A stretch of DNA of 64,000 nt from Siphonodentalium dalli. Lineage: Eukaryota > Mollusca > Scaphopoda > Gadilida > Siphonodentaliidae. The notes under the pieces were generated by a model, which worked only from the letters and a program-made list of their open reading frames with translations, had not been told where the DNA came from and searched no databases. A program made the position numbers and the translations under genes. Position 1 is the first letter of the stretch, and every line of letters starts with the position of its first letter. Shown here piece by piece: positions 32,058-44,363 of the stretch. The stretch is from contig CP136064.1 in the NCBI GenBank assembly GCA_032622095.1, positions 135,603,129-135,667,128 of the forward strand, in the 5' to 3' direction.

Positions 32058-32627
32058 TTAATCATTGTCTGAATCTTCGACCGTTAGATTTACTTCTAAG
32101 AGTTTCTTGAATTTTCTCATCGCTTCATCTGCAGCCCATTCATTATTATATCCGTGTTTGGTCAGTTTGACCATTTTCGTCATGATCATGGTATGTATGC
32201 GTGATGTTTTCAATCGATACTGGTATTCTATTAATCGTCTATAACTTTTGAGAAACAGAGCAAACTCTGTGTCGATGGTATCCTCTTTTCCCGACATGCT
32301 CTCATCTCCCGAAATGCTCTCTTCTTCTTTCACATCATTGGTGACGCGTTTCATCATACTTTTGAATGTGTCCATCTCGTTGACACATCGCGCAGCTTTC
32401 TTAAGACCGAATACCGTTCTACTACCGACGCCATTACCATCTTCTGAATCTGATAGCGTTCCACGTTCATCTTCATCTGAATCTAGAACCGCTTCGTCAG
32501 ATTCATCGGTATCTTCTCCGAAGAGAGTTGGTTTTGTCTCGGACATAACTCCGTGTTTAATCTGTTTATGTCTTTGTAGATTGTAGTTCGTCGATAAAAT
32601 AATGCCACATAAATCACACCCGTGCAT
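32058..32627 (-). CDS. C2H2 zinc-finger acidic protein in the palindrome spacer, 189 aa
   Basis: Complete minus-strand ORF from ATG 32627 to TAA 32058. Residues 4-25 form one classic C2H2 finger (CDLCG, then RHKQIKH; C4, C7, H20, H25). Residues about 33-65 are Asp/Glu/Ser-rich (DTDESDEAVLDSDEDERG). Residues about 85-130 are mixed acidic. The C-terminal 70 residues are basic and helical looking, ending acidic (VEDSDND). AATAAA lies 5 nt after the stop (32047-32052, minus strand), and a TTATAAG box lies about 30 nt upstream of the ATG. This compact layout suits an element-borne or retrogene-like gene. It is the only single-copy gene of the window, is undamaged, and has no recognised family. Its function is unknown; nucleic-acid binding is inferred from the finger. 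Confidence 0.7.
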   Translation of the reverse strand: MHGCDLCGIILSTNYNLQRHKQIKHGVMSETKPTLFGEDTDESDEAVLDSDEDERGTLSDSEDGNGVGSRTVFGLKKAARCVNEMDTFKSMMKRVTNDVKEEESISGDESMSGKEDTIDTEFALFLKSYRRLIEYQYRLKTSRIHTMIMTKMVKLTKHGYNNEWAADEAMRKFKKLLEVNLTVEDSDND

Positions 32628-32656
32628 TAACGCGAATTATTGGAAGAACCATCACT

Positions 32657-32664
32657 CTTATAAG
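32657..32664 (-). promoter_or_regulatory. Possible TATA box of the zinc-finger gene
   Basis: CTTATAAG on the minus strand about 30 nt upstream of ATG 32627. The implied transcription start would be almost at the ATG, so this is only suggestive. Confidence 0.25.
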
Positions 32665-33144
<480 letters not shown>

Positions 33145-33146
<2 letters not shown>

Positions 33147-33225
33147 ATTGCAGTATTTTACTGCGGGGTCCGCCGGCGGCGGACCCCGGCGGCGGCGGCG
33201 GCGCCGCAGTAAAATACCGCAATGC
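33145..33225. repeat. Hairpin-forming inverted repeat in the spacer
   Basis: GCATTGCAGTATTTTACTGC at 33145 (22-bp arm to 33166) pairs with 33204-33225, with one mismatch. Nested inside, GGGGTCCGCC (33165-33174) and GGCGGACCCC (33178-33187) form a perfect stem with a 3-nt loop. The flanking triplets also pair: GCG/CGC-rich DNA on both sides, then GTT against AAC at 33251-33300. Confidence 0.93.
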
Positions 33226-33250
33226 CGTCGCCGCCGTCGTCGCCGCCGCC

Positions 33251-33299
<49 letters not shown>

Positions 33300-33419
33300 C
33301 TGGCGCCGCCGGCGGTGCCGCCGCCGCCGGGGTCCGCCGCCGGCGGGGTCTTATTTTTGAAGTTTTTGAAATTTTTGAAGTTTTTTGAAGTTTTTGAAAT
33401 TTTTGAAATTTTTGAAGTT
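33226..33419. repeat. CGC/(AAC)16 tract, GC-rich patch and TTTTTGAA repeat
   Basis: 33226-33250 is a CGC/GTC triplet mix. 33251-33300 is about 16.7 AAC triplets, the inverse of the GTT tract but much shorter. 33301-33350 is GC-rich with another GGGGTCCGCCGCCGG block. 33351-33418 repeats TTTTTGAAR about seven times up to the arm boundary. Confidence 0.9.
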
Positions 33420-35520
33420 TTCACCAATATTACATCACGTCCCTTACCGCGTGTCACTTTAACATTCCACACCGTGCGTGTATTATCCCCCCTTTAATTA
33501 TGTCATAGCATTGGTACATAGAAGACTGTATAACACTATGCCTATGTCTGTATCTGTTGTCACACCGTGAGTGGATTGTCCGCCTTTAATGATGTCATAG
33601 CGTGTGTATATGCAAGACAGTATAACCCTATGATAATGCCTGTAGCTGTTGTTGGTAAGATGTGAAATATAAATTTCAAGGTTCAATTCATTCGTGTAGT
33701 AATTTTGTATATGTTCAACGCTCTTCATTCGTGTGCTTGTATTGTTAACATTCATTCATAATGAGTGCCCCTTTAGAGTGTCTTGTGTTCCTTTAAGATT
33801 CAACCACCAATATTACATCACGTCCCTTGTTTCGTGTCACTTTAACTCCTTGAGTGGATTGTCCGCCTTTAATGATTTCATAGCGTGTGTACATGCAAGA
33901 CAGTATAACACTATGATTATGTCTGTAGCGGTTGTTGGTAAGATGTGAAATATAAATTTTAGTTCATTCGTGTAGTAATTTCGTATATGTTCAACGCTCT
34001 TCATTCGTAAGAGTAATTACCAACTGGAAGTTGTACTATTTTTGATAAACATCGGATTTGCTCATCAGACGATAAGCTGACAATATTTACGTATGGTCTA
34101 ATTAGATTCATGCATAAATGTAAGGTAATTTTTGTTATGGTCAAGTTTTTTGTTAAGACCATGTTCTAACATAGATCGATAAATAAGTTAAAGGTCATTA
34201 TATTCCACAGTCAAATCTATTGGTGATCGAATTTGATAACTATTTTATTGGAACAACTAAGAGTATTATTTACGTGAGATCAATGAGTCCAATTATTATA
34301 AATAATAAATTGCAGGCATCGGTGGATACCCGATTGCCACATTTAGTGATCACGTGATAAACTGATAAAATGTCCAAGTGACGTACTATAATGAGCAAAA
34401 AAAATGAGTTGACCTTCGGCTGCGTCCCGATTGGGTACTGAGCTGACACCGGGGATAAATTGACCAATGACTGCCATTGTATCCTTTGACAGATATGCGT
34501 GCGCAGACTCGTTTGATGTTCGCTATCGCATTACTATGTTTTAATAGCCGAGCCTCCACTTCTCGTCTGACTCTCTTACCGACAAGACCTGTCTACACAG
34601 TACTTCTCCGGCAGACTATTCATCCACTGGTAGGCCTACATACAGGTATGCCCATTTTTTGCTCATTTGCTCATTTTTATTGCTCATTTGCTCATTTTAT
34701 TGCTCATTTTTTTGCTCATTTGCTCATTTATTTGCTCATTTACTCATTTTTATTGCTCATTTGCTCATTTTCTTGCTCATTTGCTCATTTATTTGCTCAT
34801 TTGCTCATTTTTATTGCTCATTTGCTCATTTTCTTGCTCATTTGCTCATTTTCTTGCTCATTTGCTCATTTTTATGCTCATTTGCTCATTTTTATTGCTC
34901 ATTTGCTCATTTTCTTGCTCATTTGCTCATTTTCTTGCTCATTTGCTCATTTTTTGCTCATTTGCTCAGTTTTTTGCTCATTTGCTCATTGATTGGTGCA
35001 TACTCAAGAGTCATATACCTAACATCCAATGTATGTTAATGGTGTCATAGCGTGGGTACATAGAAGACTGTATAACACTATGCCTATGTCCGTATCTGTT
35101 GTCACACCGTGAGTGGATTGTCCGCCTTTAATGATGTCATAGCGTGTGTACATGCAAGACAGTATAATACTATGATTATGTCTGTAGCTGTTGTTGGTAA
35201 GATGTGAAATATAAATTTCAAGGTTCAATTCATTCGTGTAGTAATTTCGTATATGTTCAACGCTCTTCATTCGTGCGCTTGTATTGTTAACATTCATTCA
35301 TAATGAGTGTCCTTTTAGATCGATAAATAAGTTAAAGGTCATTACATTCCACAGTCAAATCTATTGGTGATCGAATTTGATAACTATTTTATTGGAACAA
35401 CTAAGAGTATTATTTACGTGAGATCAATGAGTCCAATTATTATAAATAATACATTGCAGGCATCGGTGGATACCCGATTGCCACATTTAGTGATCACGTG
35501 ATAAACTGATAAAATGTCCA
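33420..35520 (-). repeat. Mirror copies of the direct-repeat ladder (right arm)
   Basis: Reverse-complement counterparts: the 280-bp unit at 33494-33773 and 35037-35314 (partial 33842-34007), the 207-bp unit at 34170-34376 and 35314-35520, and the boundary motif at 33422-33446 and 33805-33828. ORFs here correspond residue for residue to the left arm. Confidence 0.9.
34652..34991. repeat. Minisatellite, mirror copy (TTGCTCAT)
   Basis: Same length and internal order as 30421-30760 in reverse complement. The identical copy number of a fast-evolving minisatellite in both arms implies a very recent duplication, recent gene conversion, or an assembly copy. Confidence 0.95.
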
Positions 35521-36246
35521 AAGCGTAAGTATGAATGTGGGGCGATAAGTGGTTATTACGTAATGTTGTTATAACAATGTCATCAAAGCAATTTCTATAA
35601 TTGAGTGTCCTGGACGTATGCATGTTTTGGCTAACTAATTATCGTGTGAATGACACAGTTTATCAACATTAATTGATACTAACCCGTTTGTTCAGACATT
35701 AAATCGATATGTTTTCTGAATAGCATATAACTGTGACCCGGGAAATAATATAATTCATTTGGTAAAGCAAAGGTGTGAAAGACACATTGTTACCACCAAT
35801 GTCGCGTGTGTGATTGCGTGTACAGCGAATATGACAATTCATTCTGGAAGGTTGTAATTTCACATTACAATTTTCGACCGTTAGGGATTGAACATAGTAC
35901 ATCTCAAAACTTCCAATAATTCACGATAATACACACCTGTCATATGGGATAGAGAGAGTGTAAAGAATAAACGCTCTTTATTATTTATGTAAAAGTAATG
36001 GTGTCTATTTTCAGGTATGACAATTATATGAACTGCGTCCGATAAAACACTGCAATGTATGCATTCATATCGATGGTCACAATGTCCAATAAAGCTATTT
36101 CTAAACATCGATTAATAAATTCATGAAAAATATTTGAACAAAAAATATTACGAAAGATATTACGCGCAAATAATTTAACATTCGACATTTTTTAATATCG
36201 AGTTTATCAGAAACCGAAAACTCGTTATAATTTTTTTATTTAAACT
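35521..36246. other. AT-rich stretch, mirror of 29166-29891
   Basis: No supported gene; the same small overlapping ORFs on the minus strand. Confidence 0.5.
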
Positions 36247-36482
36247 TTTTTTAGAGAAATAATTTTGAGGGTTTTGATAATTTGGAAGTTTGGAAATTTT
36301 GGGGTTTTGATAATTTGGAAGTTTGGAAATTTTTAAATTTTTTGGAAAAAATAATTTTTGGAAAAAATAATTTTTGGAAAAAATAATTTTTGGAAAAAAT
36401 AAATTTTTGAAGTTTTGAATTTTTTTTTTTTGGGTTTTGTTATTTTGGGAATATTTTAGTACAACCAATTTTAGACCCCAAA
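36247..36482. repeat. AT-rich tandem repeats, mirror copy
   Basis: Reverse complement of 28930-29165. Confidence 0.85.
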
Positions 36483-36518
36483 GATTCTATTTTTAGAAGT
36501 GGAGCGAACGAGGCTCCT

Positions 36519-37382
36519 ATTCTTCTCTCATCTGCACTTGGAGCAGATAAACAGATCTAGTCCCGTTGTAGATGAGGCTCCATCCAACATCCTGGCAACG
36601 AGTGTGTTTGACTGTCACTGATTTTGTGCCATCGGCACCCTCCAAGTCGAGCATCCTGAGTTCAAACGTCTTCAGTGCTGAACACAGAGTGCATTGAAGA
36701 TAGAGGTCCGCGATGATAGAGGTGCACGTCTGAATAGTGACCTACCTATCAGTGTGGTACTAGAGATACGATGAGTATCTACGGCCCTATAGAGTTTTCT
36801 GCACTCAGTGAGAGTTCCTACGGAACTGGTACTCCGCCGGGTAGTGCCCTGATTACTATCTGGGCATAATTCAATGGCAGCGTCACGTTGGTGGTTTACT
36901 CGGAAGGGGCGGCGATCGGCCGTTCACCATGGTGAACTCGGCTACTGGGGATAGGTTGTGTGGATACCCCGTACTAGCGAATGGTAAAATAATACGAATG
37001 GGCATGTCCGCGTCTCACACTAATGGTGACTTTGCCGCGGTTGAGGTTATAAACGGCAAAAAGACCACGGAGCAAAAATATCTAGTGAGAAACAGAAGAG
37101 GACGAGGGTGTTTGCAGATCCATTGAAGCTGCGACGGTGTAATGGTCGTTTGACTGGAAAGACGACCATTGTGGACGAAGTCGCAAATTCAACGAGATGA
37201 AAACTGAAATCCGGACTAGGGCACGAAAAACGCACGCCGCGGTGATGGATGGCGAGGCAAAAAAGCACTTATTCAGAAAGGCAGAGAAGAAGCCAAGGCG
37301 ATTATAGAAAAGTTATCAGTTTCGCGGTAGTGTAAACTCGTTCCTGTTCCTAAAGAACTGGCTGAGCCACATACTAAGATGG
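36519..37382 (+). pseudogene. Mirror copies of the unrecognised coding remnants
   Basis: 36519-36852 (minus strand) mirrors 28560-28893. The plus-strand frame 36929-37126 mirrors 28286-28483 and starts Met-Val instead of Met-Gly because of the substitution at 36933. Same breaks otherwise. No family recognised. Confidence 0.33.
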
Positions 37383-37461
37383 CCCGCCTCCTTATTAGTA
37401 TACGTAATTGTATTGTGACTGTCAATGTATTACAAAGTAATAATATGTATTACAAAGTAAT

Positions 37462-38419
37462 AATATGAACAGCAAGGTGTCTAGTCGCATCGGGACAATC
37501 TACTACAGCCCGAGGGTTACTGGAAGGGGCTTGCAGCAATCAAGAACCTCGCGGCAGCAGCTAATGTTTCTGAAGATGTGGCACGGGCGTGGCCCAAGAA
37601 GCAGGCCATCTGGCAGATATACCTACCCAATCCGCATGTGCCAAGGCCCAAGTTTGACGAGCCAGTGCCAAATGAAGTCCACCAGGCCGACCTGCTTTTT
37701 CTGCCTCATGACCGGGTGGTTCGCAAGACATACAAATACGCACTCACCGTCGTCGACGTGGCCTCTCGATACAAATAAGCCGAGCCCCTCGCCACAAAAG
37801 TCGCGGATGCCATTGAACGGATCTACAGTCGAGGCCCTCTTAGATGGCCGAAATTGCGCCAGGTCGACCCGGGGCTCGAGTTCATGGGTGCTGTGAGCCT
37901 CCTGCTAAGCAAGCACAGCGTTCAGGTGAGACGGGTCCGTGTGGATGTCCACCGACACCAGGGGGTCGTGGAGCGCTTCAACCAACACGCCCAGCAGATG
38001 AAGCTTCCCGCCGGTCAAAGGTCGACTGAATGGGTGGTTCGACTGCCCGCTGTTGTATCGGATCTGAACAATGAAATGACTCGTCTGACCGAAAAAAAGC
38101 CCTCTGATGCCATCAAGATCAAGTCAGTGAAAACCCTCTTCTGTTGTTCCAGGTCGTCCAATGGGGCCCAAAAAGCAAAAGCACCCCTCGCGAGTGGGCG
38201 TTCGTTGCATCTACCAGCTTGGCGAGCTGGAAGGGGGCCGCCGACGCACAACTGACCATGTGTGGTCCCTACATGTGTACCAACTTGAACGCTTGTCACC
38301 AAGCGCCCGACGAGCCTGTGCTCTACCATTTGGTGGATGGGCCAGCGCGCGGATTTGTCCGGAAAGTGTTGCTTGTGGTGCCTCCCGACACCCAGCTGCC
38401 ACCAGCTAGTTCTGTATGA
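37462..38419 (+). pseudogene. Integrase remnant, mirror copy
   Basis: Plus-strand counterpart of 26993-27950, with the same D-D-E signature pieces, the same TAA within the core (37779-37781) and the same two frameshifts. No substitution was noticed in the readable parts. Confidence 0.68.
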
Positions 38420-38466
38420 ACTGTTAGAAGGACTAGACACTAGGTGTCTCGTTCCATGAACAATGC

Positions 38467-40899
38467 TTCAGCCCCTCTTTTTCGGTTGCACTCTAGACAG
38501 GTCAGCCTCACATCTCTCTGCAGTGCCCTTTGTTGTTATCCAGCCAGTCGACACTAAATTGCTGTGTGTCTTTGGATTGGAAGGCCAGAGCAGCCCTATC
38601 TCGCACGCCATGCAGCGGTTCTGTTGGGCTTCACGGAGATCGAGGATATAGTCGACCTTGAGATTGAATCCCTGGCGTCCATTAGCCTGGTCCTGGCGCT
38701 TGTATGCCACAAGCTTCCTTTGTATTTCCTTGCAGGCCTGGCATCGGAACACTCTTCCGGTGGACAGTTTACCCGTTCGAGCTGTTGCAAATACTCCACG
38801 CGGGAGACGGCTAAGTAGCACATATTGGACCACTGGAGGTAGTCGTCGGTGATCCAGACATTCTGAGGGTCGTGGACCGTAAGTCTCTGGCTCGAGTGGA
38901 CGGTGAAAGCATAGCCCAGGCGCCAATCATCGGTTTTAATAGCACACTCGGCGGCCTCGATATAGACCGCAACGACGTCATTGAGAACAAGCTCTTCTCT
39001 GTGCGACGGGTCACCAGTGCCTGGGATTGCGACGTCAATGTCCTGCTTTCGGCTGTCCTTGGGTGGTAAAGGATAGACACTGGGTTATCTAGGAAATGCT
39101 CCTTATGGCGTCGGAGCAACAGCTCATGTGTCTGGTCGCGGACCTTCTGGCGGCTGGTGATGAGTAGGTCACCGGGCCTCCACTGCTCCACAAATCGGTC
39201 ACCCAGTCAGCTCGGGAGAGCCTTCCGCATTTCCTGGCATTGGACTTTGTCATTATGAAGGCGTATACGCTTTTTCAGGGCTTTGATGGCTTCATCTTTT
39301 GCTCTGTTGTCGACACCAAACTCTTCGTAGTAGTCTGCCTTTTTTGCAACCAATGGCGAGGCATTTCACCTGCAATCGGTGGCGGCTGTCCTTGATTCCC
39401 GCAGCAAATTACATGGACGCCATGTTGGTCACGTCAGTTTGAGAAAATCTCCAGGATAGGCCGGGGCACAGCGCAGACCTCGCCCCAGATGATGGCGCGC
39501 GTGATGAACTTCTGCCCCATGCGGTCGGGCATCCAGTCATTCTGACCACTCCATCGGAAGAAGCTGTGGTATGTCTGTGCTTTGACCCCACGGGCCCACA
39601 TTTATTTCGCGAGGCAATGGGTCGGGGTAATTACGGGGGTCTCTTACACGGAAGAGCTCAATCGCTCTTGTGGTCTTGCAACTGCCCCCTCCATCATTAA
39701 GGTAGCTCAGCCGGTGCCGGGTCAGTTCGTCATTGTAGCTGGGCGCCGTTGATTCCGCCATCGCTTTGGCTTGGCTACAGTATTCTGGCTTGGAGAAGAA
39801 CTCGGCGTGTTCCTGCGGCATGTACAACTGCTCTCCCTTGTCGTGCCACTGAGCGGCATGAACCCTGTCTCGGGCCGGTGGCCTGAGAGTTAGCTCGTAT
39901 ATTGACTCCTGAGACAGTTGCGGCAGTATCCCGGGAGATACTCCACCTGTGGCACGTACGCCTAGACACCGTCAAGTTTCTGCAACGCGGTCTTCTGGAC
40001 GTAAATGCTATCAGTGGCCACCCGGACAGCCTAATCGGGTTCAAATCTTGCCAGCATAGCGAGGGGGTTGATGTGGGCATATGTCAGCATTGAGGCCCTC
40101 ACGTGGGTGTACTGGGGCTGCGAGCCATCGTAGTATGTGAGAATGTGGCCCAAGGGACACCGTTGGGGTGCGCCAACCAGACTGCCGCTTTTGCGGGTGT
40201 CACTTACCAAGAAGTCAAGCTCTCCCTGGTCGACCACAAGCCTCCGTGTCAGTCTTTTGTCGTCGACCTTGCTGCCCTGTGTGAATTGCCTATGATGGTG
40301 CAGCCTTGATCACGATCTTCATGGAGCCAGACCTCGGTTCGTTTCTCAAAGGTGATGATGGCCTCACGGACATTCAGGCTCTCCAGGAGACCGGACTCAA
40401 CCAGCAAGGTGGGCAGGGGTGCGACGGGGGGGGGGGGGGGCAGCACTGATCTGCGGAATGCCTTCCCAACCAGGCGGGGATGACGGGATGGCAGTTAGGG
40501 GCGAACTCCCATTCCTGGACCTCGACAAAACCAGTGCCGATATCTTGAGGGGGGCAGTTTATTGCGACCCGGGTCATGTGGTGGCTGGGTGCCCGAATCT
40601 GTCAAAATATGGCTTGGCCTCACCATGACCTTGGAATCTGGCCGGGTAGCAGGCTTTCATGTCGATGCTGACGACGTATCTTGTATCGTAGCCCATCGCA
40701 TTCCAAAGGCTTCCATTCTCGACGCAGGCTTTCTGCATGTCATCTCCGAGGTTAGCCGGGGTCGGTTTCCAGCCGTTGTGGTCTTTGGCCATGATACTGG
40801 CTGCGTGGTTCACCCCGAAGGCTCGGTCTGCGAGCGACTAATCGCCCAGAACTCTGCATGCTTCTTGTAGGTTTTGATGAGTCTCCCGTGTCCTGTAGT
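38467..40899 (-). pseudogene. HNH, helicase and PolB remnants, mirror copy
   Basis: Minus-strand counterpart of 24513-26945: HNH-like 38467-38771, helicase 38772-39827 (same Cys in the P-loop), polymerase motif C region 39828-40248 and motif A region 40249-40899. The only visible difference is the homopolymer at about 40427-40440, which alters the frame of a short shadow ORF. All inactivating lesions are shared with the left arm. Confidence 0.55.
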
Positions 40900-41851
40900 T
40901 GCGGCCGAGGTGGCCATTTATGACACCACACTTGTTTCGGACTATTTCCGTTTATTTTCGGACTTTGCCTATTTTCGAGGCATTTTAAAACTTTTTTCCA
41001 GAATGTTTTTTCGCAGGAAATTTTGTCTCGCCCTACTTAAGACGTTGCCATGGTCATTTGCCACATTTCCCCAAATTTTCCTGACCGAGCAAAGCGGGAA
41101 TTTCTATTTGACCCACTTTTTCGGACTCGACCCAAAAACTTTTCGGCCCAAAAAGTTCGGCCCAGGTGGCCATTTTTTAATATGTGACAGTTTGCCACAT
41201 TTTCCGAAATTTTCCCGACCGAGCAGAGCGAAAACTGGGATTCGACCCACTTTTTCTGACTCGACCCAAAATCTTTTCGGACCAAAATTTTCGGCCGAGG
41301 TGGCCATTTATGACACCGCACTTGTTTCGGACTATTTCCGTTTATTTTCGGACTTTGCCTATTTTCGAGGCATTTTAAAACTTTTTTCCAGAATTTTTTT
41401 TCGCAGGAAATTTTTCTCGCCCTACTTAAGACGTTGCAATGGTCATTTGCCACATTTTCCCAAATTTTCCTGACCGAGCAAAGCGGGAATTTCTATATGA
41501 CCCACTTTTTCGGACTCGACCCAAAAACTTTTCGGCCCAAAAAGTTCGGCCCAGGTGGCCATTTTTTAATATGTGACAGTTTGCCACATTTTCCGAAATT
41601 TTCCCGACCGAGCAGAGCGAAAACTGGGATTCGACCCACTTTTTCTGACTCGACCCAAAATCTTTTCGGCCCAAAATTTTCGGCCGAGGTGGCCATTTAT
41701 GACCCTGCACTTGTTTCGGACTATTTCCGTTTATTTTCGGACTTTGCCTATTTTCGAGGCATTTTAAAACTTTTTTCCAGAATTTTTTTTCGCAGGTAAT
41801 TTTGTCTCGCCCTACTTAAGACGTTGCCATGGTCATTTGCCACATTTTCCA
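40900..41851. repeat. 390-bp tandem array, mirror copy
   Basis: Reverse complement of 23561-24512, with the same copy number and the same between-copy variants. The GAATAAG heptamer run follows at about 41859-41893. Confidence 0.9.
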
Positions 41852-41893
41852 TAATTTTTTGAATAAGGAATAAGGAATAAGGAATAAGGAATA

Positions 41894-43188
41894 AGTAATG
41901 AAATTCACGCTGCTCAATAATTATTGTCTTATTGGTTTGGGGAAAACACAACACGCGGACGCCGTTGTCTCTTTTCTCTTTGAATCGGTGTTTCTTTTCG
42001 CACAACGTCGTGTTCTAAAACGCTCACTTCCAGTTCCTCTAACTGTTCTACACAACTATATAGACACTTCTATATCGAAATCAGCAGTCGACGTATTCTT
42101 TGGAGTCGACGTTGATCGGACAGCGAATGTTTCTGAGACGTCACCGGGTGACTGTGTGTTCACTGTGTTGACGTATAGTAGAGGCTCTTATGTCCATTTT
42201 TTGGCTCCCGTGTGCATTTTGTGAAGAAATATAGCCACTATGCTCATGATGTTGCTTAATATCTCGGGCACCAGAAAACAAATGTTAGACACCTGGGGGT
42301 CGCGACTGGGTGGATTTATGACGTCATCAAGATGGCCGCCATCCAAAATTTCAGAGTAGGCACTGAATCAGTTTGATTAATAGCTAGTAGTTAATTTATG
42401 GTAGGAAATATAATATTTCTCTACTGTTGTGATACTATGATAACAAGCTTCACTTTGACAGAAAAATTTACCACATTTAACCAAGATGGCCGCCAAAATG
42501 GCGACCGAAGTTCGGGAAAATGATGTATTTTCACACATGTCTCTTAAAACATTTACGGTTATTTGAAATCGGTAACTAATAGCAACTTAATTTTAAATAC
42601 GTTTGAATACCTAACCATTTGAACATGATAATATGTCATACTTTGGGTCTTATTCATACAAAATGTCGTCAAAATGTTAATTCATAAATATGCTATGAAA
42701 TTTTACCAAATATCGATTTTGTAATTCGAGCCAGGTGTTAGCCAGAAAATAGCTGAATTTGATGACAAATATTTGCAACAGGTTTAAACATATAGATTGC
42801 CATATAATTACAACCAAAATAGTGCATATATATTCAAGATGGCGACCAAAATGGTTGCCAAAATTGATAAATCACTAAAATTTGTCAAATTTTCTTTGAT
42901 ATCACTCCTAATGTGCGATTTAGTGAATATAGGTGAATATATTTGCTCCGTGTTGGCGTAATAACATGGAGATATGAAACAATATGAATATTTGTGAACA
43001 ATGGCTGTTTATACTCAATAATTCGAGAGAATGAAACGACGAAAATGAGATGAAATCATCAAAATGACAACAATAAACAATTTCAGAGTTGGCATTGAGT
43101 CTGGGAGGAAAATTTATATAGTGAAATGACTATGTTTCGCGACCAATAATACCATTGGATCACACTTCCTCTTGAGGGTGCACTCTAT
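41894..43188. repeat. Mirror of the GATGGC-motif region
   Basis: Reverse complement of about 22226-23520. The 108-codon frame (41898-42224, plus) is open here too and differs from the left by one Asn/Thr substitution. GATGGC motifs lie near 42330, 42485 and 42838. Confidence 0.6.
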
Positions 43189-43371
43189 ATGCAGACGTAT
43201 AAAAGTGACACTATAATAAGAGACACAAACAGCCAAGTAGTAGAACAGGCTAACAGTGGGCTCCGCCGAATACAAACTCAACTGACGTATATGGCACCGG
43301 AAAACTTGATAGTGCACGCAGCGGGTTTCCTTGCCATCAGGAACATGGAGAAGGCAGCAAGAAATAAATAA
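43189..43371 (+). pseudogene. Possible transposase tail, mirror copy
   Basis: Identical in translation to 22043-22225. Upstream of 43189 the same frame extends a few dozen codons past one stop. Confidence 0.35.
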
Positions 43372-44363
43372 GACTTTTTGTTATTGTTATTTGTATATAT
43401 TTAGTTTTTGTTGCATTCATTTAAATATAAAATGTTGTTTTTATACATACATATATAGTTTGTTTGTCAATACCCATTACACCACTAATTTGGAAGAATA
43501 AGCAATGTGAGCGCTGAATGGTCATGTTGTCACTAATGAGATTTGCGCGGTGTGGTGACATAATTACACATTTGATGGGTAACGCAACACGCGGATTAGC
43601 AACAATGCATCACATTTTCGCTTCACTTAAACAACTAAGCTCTGTTGTGTAATGTGTTTCCCAACCCGCGCAAGGTTCATTTGTGTCAGCGCGACCCCAT
43701 TGTGCGCGCGTGTATTTGAAAGCATGTCACCTTTCCCTTCATTTCCAGAGGCGGTCGCGCTCATTTAGTAAAATCTCTATAGCAATTTGAGCGTGTATAA
43801 ACACTAAGGCTCAAAGGTGTCTTGTTCTCACCCTGGAGCGGCATCATGTAGAACAAAGCTCCTTTGTGGAAGCTATTTACCACTCCGCGTGAAGCTCATT
43901 GGTGATAATCGTGCCAAATTACATATATGTTTAGATAGAATTATCAAAAGAATTTGACCGATTAGGGTGCATTTAAAAAGAATCGAGTGGAGAAATCTTG
44001 GTGACATTTTCATAAAACACGCCGATAATTCCAGAAGATAAAAGATGGCGGTTATCACAATAGAACAGGCATAATATTACCCACAATTCACCTCACTACA
44101 CCAGGGGTCTTACCCATAATTCACCTCACTATACCAGGGGGCTCCCAATGGGTTATATATTATTTTCAGGCCATCAGATTATTTATATTTTCAACAACAT
44201 ATGATTACACCGGTGACTTTAAGATTACAATTTCAGCCTGTCCTGACTATCGATACGATTGAGTCATATTTTCAAAAACATATTATACACCGGTGGCGTT
44301 AACTTTACAATTTCAGCATCTACGTGATTCTATCGGTACGATTTGAGTAAGGTACAAAAAAAA
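43372..44363. other. Mirror of gene-free region 21051-22042
   Basis: Holds the inverted copies of the 33-bp and 82-bp tandem duplications (about 44076-44141 and 44184-44348). No supported gene. Confidence 0.6.
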
